Positions 29,820-39,492 of a stretch of 64,000 bases of DNA are shown here, in pieces. Source of the DNA: Rhodoplanes sp. Z2-YC6860 (GTDB taxonomy: Bacteria; Pseudomonadota; Alphaproteobacteria; Rhizobiales; Xanthobacteraceae); NCBI RefSeq assembly GCF_001579845.1, contig NZ_CP007440.1:558001-622000 (forward strand). Reading direction: 5' to 3'. Below the pieces are notes generated by a model, which did no database searches, was not told where the DNA came from, and saw only the letters and a program-made list of their open reading frames with translations. Position 1 is the stretch's first letter, and every line of letters begins with the position of its first letter. The translations under genes and the position numbers were made by a program.

Positions 29820-31156
29820 CCGCGAACCTTTTCGCCTTTGCTTGCCGCCCACCATGGGTTGGGATCTATCGGGGTGCCGTCCTTGCGAAATTCGACGTAA
29901 AGCGTCGGCTTGTTGGAATTGGAAGCCGAAGTCACCGGAGTTTGAGCGCTACCACCCATGACTGCAACGGGTTCTCCGGTCAGCACGAACTGGCCAACAT
30001 TCACTGATATCCGATCCATCCCGGCGAGTACCACATGATATCCGCCGCCCGCATTAAGGATCAAGACTTGGCCGTAATTGCGGAAGGGTGCCGCATAAAC
30101 CACCCAACCGTCACACGGAGCCGTGACCTGGGAACCCGCCCGGGTTGCCAAGAGAATGCCTTTTTCGGTGCCGCCGGCGCTGTCTGGAGCGCCAAACTCC
30201 TTGATCCGGACCCCATTGACCGGAAGTGGTAATTGTCCGCGCGCGGACGGGAAAGCCACCGCCGGAGCGAGCCGTCCGGGGTCCCGCAGCGCCGCCAGGT
30301 CGGTCCGGTCGCCGGTCCTGGCGGTTTCCTTGGCCTGTTCCTTGGCCTGCTCTTTGGCGGCCTGCTCGGCCTCCCGCGCGGCGCGATTCGCGGCTTCGAG
30401 GCTTTGCTCAACCTTGCCGATCAAATCTTTGAGATTGTCGACCTGGCGGGCCAGCGCGACGGATTTTTGCCGCTCGGTGTCGAGGGCCTTTTCGGTATCG
30501 GCCTGCTTTTTCTGCCGCTCATCGATCAGCAGGCTCAATCGCTGCCGCTCTTCGTTCAATGCGCCGGCGTCGCGGGCCAGGCGCTCCTTCTCCTCGCCGA
30601 TTTCCTTGCGGATTCGGACGAGGTCGGAAAGGTCGGCGACGAGCTGATCGGCCTGGGCCCGCATTTCCGGCAGCACCGCGCCGAGCATGATCGCCGTGCG
30701 GACGGTCTGCAGGGCGTCCTCGGGCCGCACCATGATGGCGGGCGGCGGGTGCCGCCCGACCCGCTGCAGCGCCGCCAAAACTTCCACAATGGTGGCGCGG
30801 CGGCTGCTGAGTGATTCGCGCAGGCGCTGCTCGGTCGTGTCGAGCGGCTTCAGCCGCGCTTCGGTTTCGGCGATGCGGTCTTCGGCGGCGCGGCTCCTGG
30901 CCGCCGCATCGATCAGCGCCTGATTGAGCTTCGCCCGGTCCGCGCCGATCGATTCGATCTCGCCCTTGAGCCTGGCTTCGGTCTCGGCCGCCTTCTTCTG
31001 CTCATTGCGGATCGCCTCGAGCTCCTGCTCGCGCTGATGCAGCGAATCGAGCGTGGACTGGGCGAGCGCGGACGGAAAAGGGGCAAGAAGGAGCGCAACA
31101 GCAAGCAGTGCTGCCGGCGCGCGAGACGAATCGGTCGGCCGTTCCGAGGCGCTCAT
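29816..31156 (-). CDS. envC: Murein hydrolase activator EnvC-like (degenerate M23/LytM)
   Basis: 446 residues. Signal APAALLAVALLLAPFPSALA, then a long coiled coil (about residues 35-260, with heptad-rich REQELEAIRNEQKKAAETEA), an Ala/Glu-rich helix, and a C-terminal LytM domain. That domain has VRIKEFGAPDSAGGTEKGIL and GGGYHVVLAGMDRISVNVGQ, where the zinc ligands of active M23 peptidases are missing, as in EnvC activators of amidases. It should act in septal peptidoglycan splitting. Upstream of ctpA with overlapping stop/start. Confidence 0.9.
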   Translation of the reverse strand: MSASERPTDSSRAPAALLAVALLLAPFPSALAQSTLDSLHQREQELEAIRNEQKKAAETEARLKGEIESIGADRAKLNQALIDAAARSRAAEDRIAETEARLKPLDTTEQRLRESLSSRRATIVEVLAALQRVGRHPPPAIMVRPEDALQTVRTAIMLGAVLPEMRAQADQLVADLSDLVRIRKEIGEEKERLARDAGALNEERQRLSLLIDERQKKQADTEKALDTERQKSVALARQVDNLKDLIGKVEQSLEAANRAAREAEQAAKEQAKEQAKETARTGDRTDLAALRDPGRLAPAVAFPSARGQLPLPVNGVRIKEFGAPDSAGGTEKGILLATRAGSQVTAPCDGWVVYAAPFRNYGQVLILNAGGGYHVVLAGMDRISVNVGQFVLTGEPVAVMGGSAQTPVTSASNSNKPTLYVEFRKDGTPIDPNPWWAASKGEKVRG

Positions 31157-31266
31157 GGCCGCTTGACCTAGGGCGTGTCCTCGCAAATGTCCACTTTTGC
31201 GGTTGAAGTCGATATACGTAAAACGCTGGCGATGTCGGCCTTTGACCCAAAGCGGAAAATCAGCGC

Positions 31267-31432
31267 CTATCGTGTGACCTCTCGCGCGATTTCCAGGAAG
31301 GCCTGCGCTGCCGGCGTCAACGTTCGGTGCGTCACCCACACGCGCGGGCGCTCTGTCGGATGTGGACGCGGTTGGTCCAAGTCGCAAATCTGAAGGGCGC
31401 CGTGATCGCGGTCCTCAGGCGTCAGTTCGGAC
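31267..31432 (-). pseudogene. 3' remnant of a LysR-family regulator gene
   Basis: The frame reads LSELTPEDRDHGALQICDLD, then PRPHPTERPRVWVTHRTLTP and AAQAFLEIAREV, which is the typical C-terminal end of a LysR effector-binding domain. Nothing upstream continues the fold: the frame leads into the cytochrome gene. About 55 residues of an original ~300 remain. It lies at the edge of the block inserted between envC and rlmH. Confidence 0.65.
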
Positions 31433-32054
31433 AGGGTTGGCCCGCGGCGCCCCACATCGCCACGTCCTTGACGTGACCCTCAAATGTGCCCGGCGGCTTT
31501 GATCGGCCTTCTCCCGGCGCCCATGCCCGGGGAATAAAGCCGCTCTGCGATGCGTCGTGCCGCAAATGGGCGATCAGGCCAGCGGCATCGCGACCGCCAT
31601 TGCGTTTGGGATCCTTCATTTGCGCGCAAATCTCGGCACCACTTTTGCCGAACCAGATGAAATCCACTGGCGCGAGTTGCCAGTCGATCCCCGCATGCGG
31701 CGGTGCGGGTGCTGCGTCGTTCGGTTGGGTTGAAGTCACGTGGCAGGTCGAGCAAACGAGCTTTTCGGCTCCGATGCGGCTCACTCCGCCATGGACATTC
31801 ATACCGTGCACGCGAGGTTTGGTTTCGCCCGCTGGCGTCCATATTGGAATGGCCTTGGCGTCAACGTGGCAGTTTGCGCAGCGCGGATGCGTCACCACCG
31901 CTTCGATCCGTTTCCAGGCCTTGAGTCCGTCGGCACGGCTGACGCTGCCGGGACGCAGCACATCCTTGGGTGTTTCGTCCTTGGCCACGACCAGTCCGGT
32001 CAGAGCCGGGATCGTCGAAGCGGCGAAGACGAGCGCAATCAATGATCGCTTCAT
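31422..32054 (-). CDS. Diheme c-type cytochrome, periplasmic
   Basis: 210 residues. Signal RSLIALVFAASTIPALTGLV, then two heme-binding motifs, CANCH (residues 59-63) and CSTCH (101-105). Possible Met/His axial ligands lie in GMNVHGGVSRIGAEK. The C-terminal half has WFGKSGAEICAQMKDP. Starts nine bases after the IorB-like gene, so it is likely the electron acceptor for that molybdenum hydroxylase, passing electrons to the respiratory chain. The exact cytochrome class is not recognised. Confidence 0.82.
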   Translation of the reverse strand: MKRSLIALVFAASTIPALTGLVVAKDETPKDVLRPGSVSRADGLKAWKRIEAVVTHPRCANCHVDAKAIPIWTPAGETKPRVHGMNVHGGVSRIGAEKLVCSTCHVTSTQPNDAAPAPPHAGIDWQLAPVDFIWFGKSGAEICAQMKDPKRNGGRDAAGLIAHLRHDASQSGFIPRAWAPGEGRSKPPGTFEGHVKDVAMWGAAGQPCPN

Positions 32055-32063
32055 GACCCGTCC

Positions 32064-34319
32064 TCACACAAAATCGATGAACTTGTTGAAGGGCATTTCG
32101 CGGATACGCTTTCCGGTCGCGGCGAAGATCGCGTTGGCGAGCGCAGGCGCGGCAGGAGGAACAGGCGGCTCGCCGACACCTCTCACCTTGGGGTCATTCT
32201 CGAGTCCGCGCACTTCGATCACAGGACATTGGTAGAGGCGCATGGCTTCGTGATGATGGTAGTTGGTCTGCTGCGCGCCACCCTTGGCGTAGGTGATCTG
32301 GCAGTTGATGGCGTGGCCGAGCCCCCAGATCACGCCGCCCTGGACTTGGTTCTCGAAGTTGACGGGATCGACGACCTTGCCGACATCGGCCGCGACCCAG
32401 ACCTTGTCGATCCTGATGCCCCTGTCCGTCGCTGTGACTTCGACGACTTCAGCCACCGGAGTCCCGAACGATTCCACGAAAGCGACGCCTCGACCCTTGC
32501 CATTGCCGAGCGGCCCCTTCCAGTCCGACATCTGCGCGAGCGTCTCCAGCAGCTTGCGATAGGTCGGCACGGCGCACATGTCGATGCGGGCCTTCATGGG
32601 ATCGAGGCCCGCCGCATGAATCATCTCGTCGATGAAGCTTTCGGTGAAGAACCCGGCCGTTGACGCGCCGACCGAACGCCACGTGGTGCTCGGCGACAAA
32701 CCACGCGCCTCATAGGTCGTGGCCCGGAAATTCGGAATGTCGTAGTAGACGTTCCAGTGGCCGGCGGCGAGTTGGCCATCGGGATCCTTTGTCGGCGTAC
32801 CCGAACGCTCCAGCAGCCCGTTGAGCGGCGCCGTCGAGGCCAACTTCAAGTCGGCCGCGACGATCTTGCCTTTATCAATGCTGCCCCGGTGCCGCGCTAT
32901 CGCGATCTGCCGTGGGATGTCCTGTATGAAATCTTCCTCGCGCGAAAACACGAGTTTGATCGGCGTTCCTTTCATTTGATTCGCGATTTCGGCCAAGACA
33001 CGGACGTTTTCGTATTCCAGACGGTGGCCAAAACTTCCGCCGGACCACTGATTATGGAAGATGACCTGCTCCGGCTTGAGGCCGATCGCTGTCGCCGCGA
33101 TATGCTGCACGAACTGAGGGCTCTGGTGGCCCACCCAGATTTCCATTCCCTTGTCGGTGACGATGCCGATGCCGTTCAGCGGCTCCAGCGGCTGATGGGC
33201 GACATAAGGCGCGCGATACTCCGCCTGGACCAGCTTGCCGGTCTTCAGCGCCGTATCGACGTCGCCAATTTTCCGCCATTCCTTGCCGAGGAATTCCGGC
33301 TTGAACGAGTTCTCCAACACTTTCCAATGGCCGGCCTGTTCGGCCGGATAGGCCGGGGGCGCCCATTTGCAATCGATGGCCGCGACCGCTTTCATCGCGT
33401 ACCAACTGTTCGTCGCGATCACGGCGACGCCGTTCTTGATTTCGACGACCTTCTTAACCCCCGGCATCTTCAGGGCCTTGCTGGCGTCATACGACTTCAG
33501 CGGCTGACCTTTGGCGGGGTTCAGCTTGACGGAAGCGTAGAGCATACCGTCGATCTTCTGATCGATGCCGAACTTCAGCTCGCCCATGACTTTCGATTTG
33601 ATATCGAGCCGCATCATCGGCTTTCCGACCAGTCGCCATGTGGACGGATCGCGCGGCTTCACATCGAGCACCGGCGGAATGGCCGCGGCTTCCGCGGCGA
33701 GCTGGACGTAAGGAATCTTCGTTCCGTCGGGAAGGATCACATCGCCGGATCGGGTGCGAATGTCAGCCACTGCAACGCCTGAACGCTTCGCTGCAGCCGC
33801 CTTCAGCGTCTCGCGTGCCACCGCGCCAGCCACGCGCAACTTTTCGTAGGTGTCCGGGATCGTGCTGGAGCCGCCTGTCATCTGCAGGCCGGTCTTTCGG
33901 AGATATTCGAGCGTGGCCGCGCGCGCTTCCTCGGCGGCCGCACTTTGGTCCGCTGCCAGGAACGGAGCAAACTCATCCTTGAAGCCGGTGTTGAAGTAGG
34001 CAGGACTAGGTCCTGCGAACCGGATCTCGAACTGGCCGGGATCGAGGTCCATCTCCTCGGCAATCAAGATCACTTGCGAGGAGCCGACGCCCTGACCAAT
34101 GTCGGCGTGCTGTGCGATCAATGTGATCTTGTCTGGACTGATCTCGACCCAGGGGTTGAATGTCACGGAGTTCGGCCCGAGGCCGGCCGTCAACGGGTTG
34201 CTGCCGGCGCTCTCTGCGGCTTGCGCGACATCACTGTAAGACCCGAATGCAATACCGCCGGCGATGGCAGCCGAGCCGATGAGAAAGGAGCGGCGCGAGA
34301 GACGTTCTATCTTGCCCAT
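32064..34319 (-). CDS. iorB: Molybdopterin-binding subunit, isoquinoline 1-oxidoreductase beta type
   Basis: Large subunit of a periplasmic xanthine-dehydrogenase-family hydroxylase, 751 residues. Tat signal LSRRSFLIGSAAIAGGIAFG; then HADIGQGVGSSQVILIAEEM, NQWSGGSFGHRLEYENVR (cofactor-binding), and GEPPVPPAAPALANAIFAAT near the end, where VGE-type catalytic Glu is expected. It resembles IorB and related aldehyde/N-heterocycle oxidising enzymes; the substrate is not predictable. Start at 34319 follows GAGAAGTGAG. One base separates the iorA stop from this start. Confidence 0.88.
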   Translation of the reverse strand: MGKIERLSRRSFLIGSAAIAGGIAFGSYSDVAQAAESAGSNPLTAGLGPNSVTFNPWVEISPDKITLIAQHADIGQGVGSSQVILIAEEMDLDPGQFEIRFAGPSPAYFNTGFKDEFAPFLAADQSAAAEEARAATLEYLRKTGLQMTGGSSTIPDTYEKLRVAGAVARETLKAAAAKRSGVAVADIRTRSGDVILPDGTKIPYVQLAAEAAAIPPVLDVKPRDPSTWRLVGKPMMRLDIKSKVMGELKFGIDQKIDGMLYASVKLNPAKGQPLKSYDASKALKMPGVKKVVEIKNGVAVIATNSWYAMKAVAAIDCKWAPPAYPAEQAGHWKVLENSFKPEFLGKEWRKIGDVDTALKTGKLVQAEYRAPYVAHQPLEPLNGIGIVTDKGMEIWVGHQSPQFVQHIAATAIGLKPEQVIFHNQWSGGSFGHRLEYENVRVLAEIANQMKGTPIKLVFSREEDFIQDIPRQIAIARHRGSIDKGKIVAADLKLASTAPLNGLLERSGTPTKDPDGQLAAGHWNVYYDIPNFRATTYEARGLSPSTTWRSVGASTAGFFTESFIDEMIHAAGLDPMKARIDMCAVPTYRKLLETLAQMSDWKGPLGNGKGRGVAFVESFGTPVAEVVEVTATDRGIRIDKVWVAADVGKVVDPVNFENQVQGGVIWGLGHAINCQITYAKGGAQQTNYHHHEAMRLYQCPVIEVRGLENDPKVRGVGEPPVPPAAPALANAIFAATGKRIREMPFNKFIDFV

Positions 34320-34320
34320 C

Positions 34321-34782
34321 TCACTTCTCCGCCATCTTAGCAGCCGCCGCATGAATCGCGGTGCGAATGCGCGGATAGGTGCCGCAGCGACAGAGGTTTC
34401 CCGACATCACCTCGTCGATATCTTCGTCCGTCGGTTTCGGAATCAATTCAAGCAGCGAAATCGCCTGCATGATCTGGCCGGTCTGGCAGTAACCGCATTG
34501 CGGCACCTGGTGTTCGATCCAGGCTTGCACAAGCGGATGCTGGTCTCTGTTTTTCAGTCCGTCGATGGTGACGACCGACTTGCCAGCAAGGTCGCCGATG
34601 CGCGCCTGACAAGAACGGACAGCGTTTCCGTCGATGTGTACGGTGCACGCGCCACACTGCGCTATTCCGCACCCATATTTTGCACTGGTGATGCCGAGCT
34701 CGTCGCGCAGCACCCAGAGCAACGGCATTTCGGGTACGACGTCGACCTGATGCTTGGTCCCGTTGACCGTGAGCTCAATCAT
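34321..34782 (-). CDS. iorA: (2Fe-2S) subunit, isoquinoline 1-oxidoreductase alpha type
   Basis: 153 residues with two [2Fe-2S] clusters. The plant-type site is [18 protein letters not shown] plus the Cys in VRSCQAR; the second domain has [10 protein letters not shown] and [16 protein letters not shown]. No own signal peptide: such subunits are carried out with the Tat-bearing large subunit. First gene of iorA-iorB-cytochrome. Confidence 0.92.
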   Translation of the reverse strand: MIELTVNGTKHQVDVVPEMPLLWVLRDELGITSAKYGCGIAQCGACTVHIDGNAVRSCQARIGDLAGKSVVTIDGLKNRDQHPLVQAWIEHQVPQCGYCQTGQIMQAISLLELIPKPTDEDIDEVMSGNLCRCGTYPRIRTAIHAAAAKMAEK

Positions 34783-35126
34783 AATGTCCTCGCGGTATGT
34801 CGCGCCGCCTTACGGGCGGTGCAAAATACCGTAACTTACACTCCTTCTACCGCCAAGCTCAGGAATTGGGCGGAGCTGCGTTGTCGCGTCGCTATGTCGC
34901 CGCTCGTTTTTTATTCAAGTGCTTCTGGCGTTCGTCCAAAGTGACGATGCGAACTTGTCGTAGAGATATCGTTCTCGGCATCTGACGACTCGCCCATCGT
35001 TCGATCGCAGAAATTCGAACTCGCAATCAATCTGAGAACGGCTACGGCCACTTCTCGGACATGGCGCAGGTCCGCTCTGAGGTCTGCTTTCGAGGGTAAA
35101 GCCGTCCGGTCTCAAGGTCCGCAACC
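34783..35126. other. 344-base intergenic region with a repeat hairpin
   Basis: Contains GCCGCCTTACGGGCGGTGC at 34804-34822 (copy of 23055-23073), just upstream of iorA, and AT-richer sequence near 34823-34850 suited to an iorA promoter. No gene was seen; this is the junction between the insert and the rlmH end of the backbone. Confidence 0.55.
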
Positions 35127-35609
35127 TCAAGCTCGATGATACGGATGTCCCGCGAGAATGCTCGTCGCGCGGTAGATCTGTTCGAGCAGCATCACGCGGA
35201 CCAGTTGGTGCGGCCAGGTCGCGGCGCCGAACGCAAGCTTCAGGCTGGCTTTGTCGCGCAGCGCCGGCGCCAGGCCGTCGTCGCCGCCAATGATGAAGAC
35301 CGTGGCGGGGCGTCCGTCGTCGCGCCAGCGACCCAGACGGTTGGCGAGCGTCGCGCTGTCGAGGCTTTCGCCGCGCTCGTCGAGAATGATGATGATGGCT
35401 TTGTCGGGAATGATGCTGGTCAGCGCGATCGATTCTTCGAGCGTGCGCTTGCCGGTGTCTTGCGCGCGGCTCTCGCGAATCTCGACGACCTCGACGTCGC
35501 GAAATCCCAAGCGACGGCCGCTCTGCTCGGCGCGCTTTCTGAAGCGCTCCGCCAGCTCTCGCTCGGGACCGTCCTTCAGCCGGCCGATGGCGGCGACCAC
35601 CAGCCGCAT
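35127..35609 (-). CDS. rlmH: 23S rRNA (pseudouridine1915-N3)-methyltransferase RlmH
   Basis: SPOUT methyltransferase acting on helix 69 of 23S rRNA in the 70S ribosome; 160 residues. Knot motifs FIIGGDDGLAPALRDKA and SLKLAFGAATWPHQLVRVML with the terminal YRATSILAGHPYHRA are all characteristic. Six bases after rsfS, as in most genomes of the group. Confidence 0.96.
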   Translation of the reverse strand: MRLVVAAIGRLKDGPERELAERFRKRAEQSGRRLGFRDVEVVEIRESRAQDTGKRTLEESIALTSIIPDKAIIIILDERGESLDSATLANRLGRWRDDGRPATVFIIGGDDGLAPALRDKASLKLAFGAATWPHQLVRVMLLEQIYRATSILAGHPYHRA

Positions 35610-35615
35610 GAAACG

Positions 35616-36020
35616 TCAGCTCTTCTTCCGGCCCTTGGTGCCCGCCCACATCTTCTCGATGTCGTAGAAGGCGCGCACTTCCGGCCGGAATACGTGAACC
35701 ACGACGTCGCCGGCATCGATCAGCACCCAGTCGCAATGCGGCATGCCTTCGACGTGCGTGCCCGGAACGCCGGCCTTTTTCAGGTTTTGCAGCACGCGAT
35801 CGGCAATGGCGCCGACATGGCGATTCGACGTGCCGCTGGTGACCACCATGGCGTCGGCGAATGCTGTCTTGCCTTTGAGATCGATGGTGACGGTGTCTTC
35901 GGCCTTCATGTCTTCGAGCTGGCCGAGGATCAGGCGAAGAGTCTCCGTTGCGTCAGGACGCTTCGAGACTGGTGCGGGCGCACGACGTGCCGTGGCCCGG
36001 GGAGCTGCTGTGGGGGACAG
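35616..36020 (-). CDS. rsfS: Ribosomal silencing factor RsfS, apparent non-ATG start
   Basis: Binds uL14 and blocks subunit joining when nutrients are scarce. Core domain: DMKAEDTVTIDLKGKTAFAD, MVVTSGTSNRHVGAIADRVL, HCDWVLIDAGDVVVHVF, FYDIEKMW. The only ATG (35909) falls inside the fold: the conserved first helix (ETLRLILGQLEDMKAED) lies upstream in the same frame, which stays open to a stop near 36050 with no ATG, GTG or TTG. A CTG at 36020 has a strong AAGGAAAGGA five bases upstream, giving 134 residues. The CTG start is inference; alternatives are a frameshift in the assembly or a 97-residue short form. Confidence 0.82.
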   Translation of the reverse strand: MSPTAAPRATARRAPAPVSKRPDATETLRLILGQLEDMKAEDTVTIDLKGKTAFADAMVVTSGTSNRHVGAIADRVLQNLKKAGVPGTHVEGMPHCDWVLIDAGDVVVHVFRPEVRAFYDIEKMWAGTKGRKKS

Positions 36021-36118
36021 GGTCGTCCTTTCCTTCTCTGTTGCGGCTCAACTTCCACTAACGCCCCGGAATCGCCCGGGGCTGCGACTCAAAAGATAGT
36101 CACGCGAGGTGGAAGGTT

Positions 36119-36826
36119 TCAATGGTTCCCGGTCTCTTTCCGCAGGGCGCGCAGCGCCGTCGAGGACAGGGGGGACTTCAGCCCATGGAGGTAAAGCCAG
36201 ACTGGGGTCTTGCGTTCGGCCAGCGTCGGGGCGAACCGCTCCGGCAGGCGGTAGCGGGCCAGCGCCTGGGAGGCCCGGCTGCCGGTGGCGTAGAGGCTCG
36301 ATCCCATCCGGTCGATGATCGCAAAGGGCATGAGTGACGCAATGCCACGCCAGTTTTGCCAGCGGGAGAAGCTCCGCAGATTGTCGGCGCCCATCACCCA
36401 GACGAAATGGACGCCCGGGCAGCGGCGAACCAGAAACTTCAGCGTGTCGTAGGTGTAGCGGGTGTTGATGACAGCTTCGAGACCGGTGATGTCGATCCGG
36501 GGATGCCGCGCCAGCTCCCGGGCCTCGGCCATCCGAACCTCGAGCGGCCGCAGGTGCTTGGTGTTCTTCAGCGGGTTGCCGGGGGTCACCAGCCACCACA
36601 CCCGGTCGAGCTGGAGCTTTTTCATGGCGAGCAGGCTCGCCCCGAGATGGGCCTTGTGCGGCGGATCGAAAGTGCCGCCGAACAGGCCGATGCGCATGCC
36701 CGGCGCATGCGGCGGGATCACCAGGCGGGGCGCTGACGCCCGCCGGTTCTGACCGTTTGGCTCTGTTCCCGATCCCGGCTCCGCGTGGAGCTCGTGCTCC
36801 GCCTGCGGGTCCATCCGACGCAACAT
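36119..36826 (-). CDS. nadD: Nicotinate-nucleotide adenylyltransferase
   Basis: Joins nicotinate mononucleotide and ATP in NAD synthesis. The catalytic domain starts at MRIGLFGGTFDPPHKAHLG with the HxGH-type nucleotide site (here HKAH); WWLVTPGNPLKN and HFVWVMGADNLRSFSRWQNW follow, ending in SPLSSTALRALR, the ISSTxxR motif. About 43 residues precede the domain, Pro/Glu-rich and probably disordered. ATG 36826 has AAGGGG eight bases upstream; a GTG at 36835 is an alternative. Confidence 0.93.
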   Translation of the reverse strand: MLRRMDPQAEHELHAEPGSGTEPNGQNRRASAPRLVIPPHAPGMRIGLFGGTFDPPHKAHLGASLLAMKKLQLDRVWWLVTPGNPLKNTKHLRPLEVRMAEARELARHPRIDITGLEAVINTRYTYDTLKFLVRRCPGVHFVWVMGADNLRSFSRWQNWRGIASLMPFAIIDRMGSSLYATGSRASQALARYRLPERFAPTLAERKTPVWLYLHGLKSPLSSTALRALRKETGNH

Positions 36827-36928
36827 CTTTCGCACCCCTTACCCGGCTCCCCGATCCCGTCGGGGGTGGCCAACCTCCCTCATCGTCCCGGAGGGCCAAG
36901 CTCATCCGGCTCAGCCCATCCGTGCCGC

Positions 36929-38227
36929 TTACGGCCGGATTTGTCCGGTACCGCGCACCCGATATTTGAAGCTCGTGAGCTGCTCGACGCCGACTGGGCC
37001 GCGCGCATGCAGCTTGCCGGTGGCGATGCCGATCTCGGCGCCAAAGCCGAACTCGCCGCCATCGGCGAACTGCGTCGAGGCGTTGTGCAGTACGATCGCC
37101 GAGTCGACCTCGTTGAGGAATTTTTCCGCGGCCGCATCGTCGGCCGTAATGATCGCGTCGGTGTGATGGGTGCCGTAGCGCTCGATGTGATCGATCGCGG
37201 CATCGACCCCATCGACGACGCCGGCCGTGATGATCTTGTCGAGATATTCGGTCGACCAGTCGGCCTCGCTCGCGGGCTTCACGCGTGCGTCGGTCTTCTG
37301 CACGGCCGCATCGCCGCGCACCTCGCAGCCGGCATCGAGCAGCATGTCGACCAGCGCCTTCAAATGCGCAGCAGGCGCCGCGCGATCGACCAGCAGCGTC
37401 TCGACCGCGCCGCAGACTCCGGTGCGGCGGAGCTTGGCGTTCATCACGATGGTCTTCGCCATGTCGAGCGAGGCGGCCTTGTCGACATAGACATGATTGA
37501 CGCCTTCGAGATGCGCGAACACCGGCACGCGCGCTTCCTTCTGCACGCGCTCCACCAGGCTCTTGCCGCCGCGCGGCACGATCACGTCGATCGCCCCATT
37601 GAGGCCTTCGAGCATCATGCCAACCGCGGCACGGTCGCGGGTCGGTACCAGCGAGATCGCGGCTTCGGGCAGGTTCGCTTCGCGCAGGCCTTGCGCCAGC
37701 GCCGCGTGGATGGCGCGCGACGAGCGGTAGCTGTCGGAGCCGCCGCGCAGGATCACGGCGTTGCCGGCCTTGAGCGTCAGCGCGCCGGCGTCGGCCGTGA
37801 CGTTGGGCCGGCTCTCGTAGATCACGCCGACCACGCCGAGCGGCACGCGGACGCGCTCGATGGTCATGCCGTTCGGCCGCGTCCAGGATTCGGTGACCTT
37901 GCCGACCGGGTCGGCCAGTTCGCGGATCACGTCGAGGCCTTCGGCCATCGCCTCGATGCGCTTGTCGTTGAGCTCGAGCCGGTCGAGGAACGAGCCGGTG
38001 ATGCCCGCGGCCTTGCCGTCGGTCATGTCCTGCGCATTGGCCGACAGGATCGCGGCCTTGCCGGAGCGGATCGCCTTGGCCATGGCGGACAGCGCCCGGT
38101 TCTTCTGCTCGGCCGGCGCAATGGCCAGCACCCGGGCCGCGGCCTTGGCGTCACGGCCCATCGCCGCCATCGCGGTCGCGATGTCGGTGGCGGGCAGGCT
38201 CTCAACGTTGGTCAGGGCAGCGGCCAT
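36929..38227 (-). CDS. proA: Gamma-glutamyl phosphate reductase
   Basis: Second step of proline synthesis, NADPH-dependent. 432 residues of the aldehyde dehydrogenase fold: [50 protein letters not shown], and the catalytic Cys in [14 protein letters not shown]. All motifs intact. Its usual partner proB is 17 kb away at 55191, with the catabolic island in between. Confidence 0.96.
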   Translation of the reverse strand: MAAALTNVESLPATDIATAMAAMGRDAKAAARVLAIAPAEQKNRALSAMAKAIRSGKAAILSANAQDMTDGKAAGITGSFLDRLELNDKRIEAMAEGLDVIRELADPVGKVTESWTRPNGMTIERVRVPLGVVGVIYESRPNVTADAGALTLKAGNAVILRGGSDSYRSSRAIHAALAQGLREANLPEAAISLVPTRDRAAVGMMLEGLNGAIDVIVPRGGKSLVERVQKEARVPVFAHLEGVNHVYVDKAASLDMAKTIVMNAKLRRTGVCGAVETLLVDRAAPAAHLKALVDMLLDAGCEVRGDAAVQKTDARVKPASEADWSTEYLDKIITAGVVDGVDAAIDHIERYGTHHTDAIITADDAAAEKFLNEVDSAIVLHNASTQFADGGEFGFGAEIGIATGKLHARGPVGVEQLTSFKYRVRGTGQIRP

Positions 38228-38556
38228 AACCAGGTGACTTATGCTCGATCTGACTATTTCTATGCCTCTGTCTTAGCACAGCTCAGCGCACTTCTCACCC
38301 TCCCAGCGAACGCATGGCCGGGTCCCGCGCCGATGGGCTTGAACGTGGGTTCCCGGATCCATCAACGCACTCCGTCGTCATTCCGGGGCGGCGCGTAGCG
38401 CCGAACCCGGAATCCAGAGGCAAGCATTGAATCCGCGTCTGGATTCCGGGTTCGCGCCTTTCGGCGCGCCCCGGAATGCAGGAGAGAGCACCGCACCAGC
38501 CTCTTTCGACTTATGTGCTGGAACGCATCCCGCAACTCGATCTATAAAATTCCCCT
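38228..38556. repeat. Intergenic region with long GTCATTCCGGGG inverted repeat
   Basis: Between the divergent proA and LysR genes. At 38374-38482 the arms CATTCCGGGGCGGCGCGTAG and GCGCGCCCCGGAATG, with inner GAACCCGGAATCCAGA / TCTGGATTCCGGGTTC, form a long cruciform-type palindrome. Elements of this wording are common in Bradyrhizobium-like intergenic DNA. It marks the left edge of the catabolic island. Confidence 0.75.
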
Positions 38557-39492
38557 ATGAATATCACGCTGCGCCAGCTCTACGGCTTCAAGGCCGTTGC
38601 CGACGTCGGCACCTTCACGGCCGCGGCGCAGCGGCTGAAGGTGGCGCAGCCGGCGCTGTCGCTGAACATCCGCGATCTCGAGCGCGAATTGGGCGCGCGG
38701 CTGTTCGACCGCACCACGCGCCGCGTCGAGCTCACCGCGGCGGGCCGCGAGTTCCTGCAGTCGGTCGACAAGCTGATCGCCGACCTCGAGCAGGCGGTGC
38801 AGAACGCCCGCGATCTCGCCGAACGAAAGCGCGGCCGCCTCGTAGTGGCCGCGCCGCCGCTGCTCGCAGCGCTGGTCGTGCCCGGCGCCACCGCCGACTT
38901 CAAGAAACGCTTTGCCTCGATCGATGTGAGTGTGGTCGACGCCCAGACCAACGTCATCGTCGCGAAGGTGCGAAGCGGCGAGGCCGATTGCGGCATCGGC
39001 ACCTTCGCGGAGGCCGAGGAGGGCCTTCGCAAGGAGACGCTGTTCGAGGACGCGCTGATGGCGTGGTGTCCGGCCCAGTCGACCTGGGCGCGGTCGAGCA
39101 GGCTCACCTGGAAGGATATCGCGACGGGTCCGCTTATCGCGATGACACGCGACAGCCGCATCCGGTTCCTGGTCGATCAGGCCTATCAATCGGCCGGCCA
39201 GACGGTGCGGCCCGCCTACGAGGTGTCGCACATGACCACCGCCATCATGATGGTGGAGGCCGGTCTAGGTGTGGCGCCGCTGCCGGCTTACGTTTGGGGT
39301 TTCGCGCGCGCCCTCAACGTGGTGCCCAAGATATTGTCCGAGCCGGAGGTTCGCCGCGAGGTGGCCATCATCCATGCCAGCGGCCGGGCGCTGTCGCCGG
39401 CCGCCGAGGCGTTCCTGCGCTATCTGAAAAAGCAGGCCCGGGCTGCGCTGCCGCGCGGGTTGCGCCAGAGCGGCCGTGAGCGTAATTCATAA
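38557..39492 (+). CDS. LysR-family transcriptional regulator
   Basis: 311 residues. N-terminal winged helix (LRQLYGFKAVADVGTFTAAA, LKVAQPALSLNIRDLERELG, LFDRTTRRVELTAAGREFL) and a type-2 periplasmic-binding fold effector domain (RLVVAAPPLLAALVVPGATA and YEVSHMTTAIMMVEAGLGVA). It precedes a lyase, a dioxygenase and a solute receptor on the same strand and probably controls them. A likely target site lies in the 111 bases before 39604; no clear T-N11-A palindrome was fixed by eye. Confidence 0.9.
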   Translation: MNITLRQLYGFKAVADVGTFTAAAQRLKVAQPALSLNIRDLERELGARLFDRTTRRVELTAAGREFLQSVDKLIADLEQAVQNARDLAERKRGRLVVAAPPLLAALVVPGATADFKKRFASIDVSVVDAQTNVIVAKVRSGEADCGIGTFAEAEEGLRKETLFEDALMAWCPAQSTWARSSRLTWKDIATGPLIAMTRDSRIRFLVDQAYQSAGQTVRPAYEVSHMTTAIMMVEAGLGVAPLPAYVWGFARALNVVPKILSEPEVRREVAIIHASGRALSPAAEAFLRYLKKQARAALPRGLRQSGRERNS

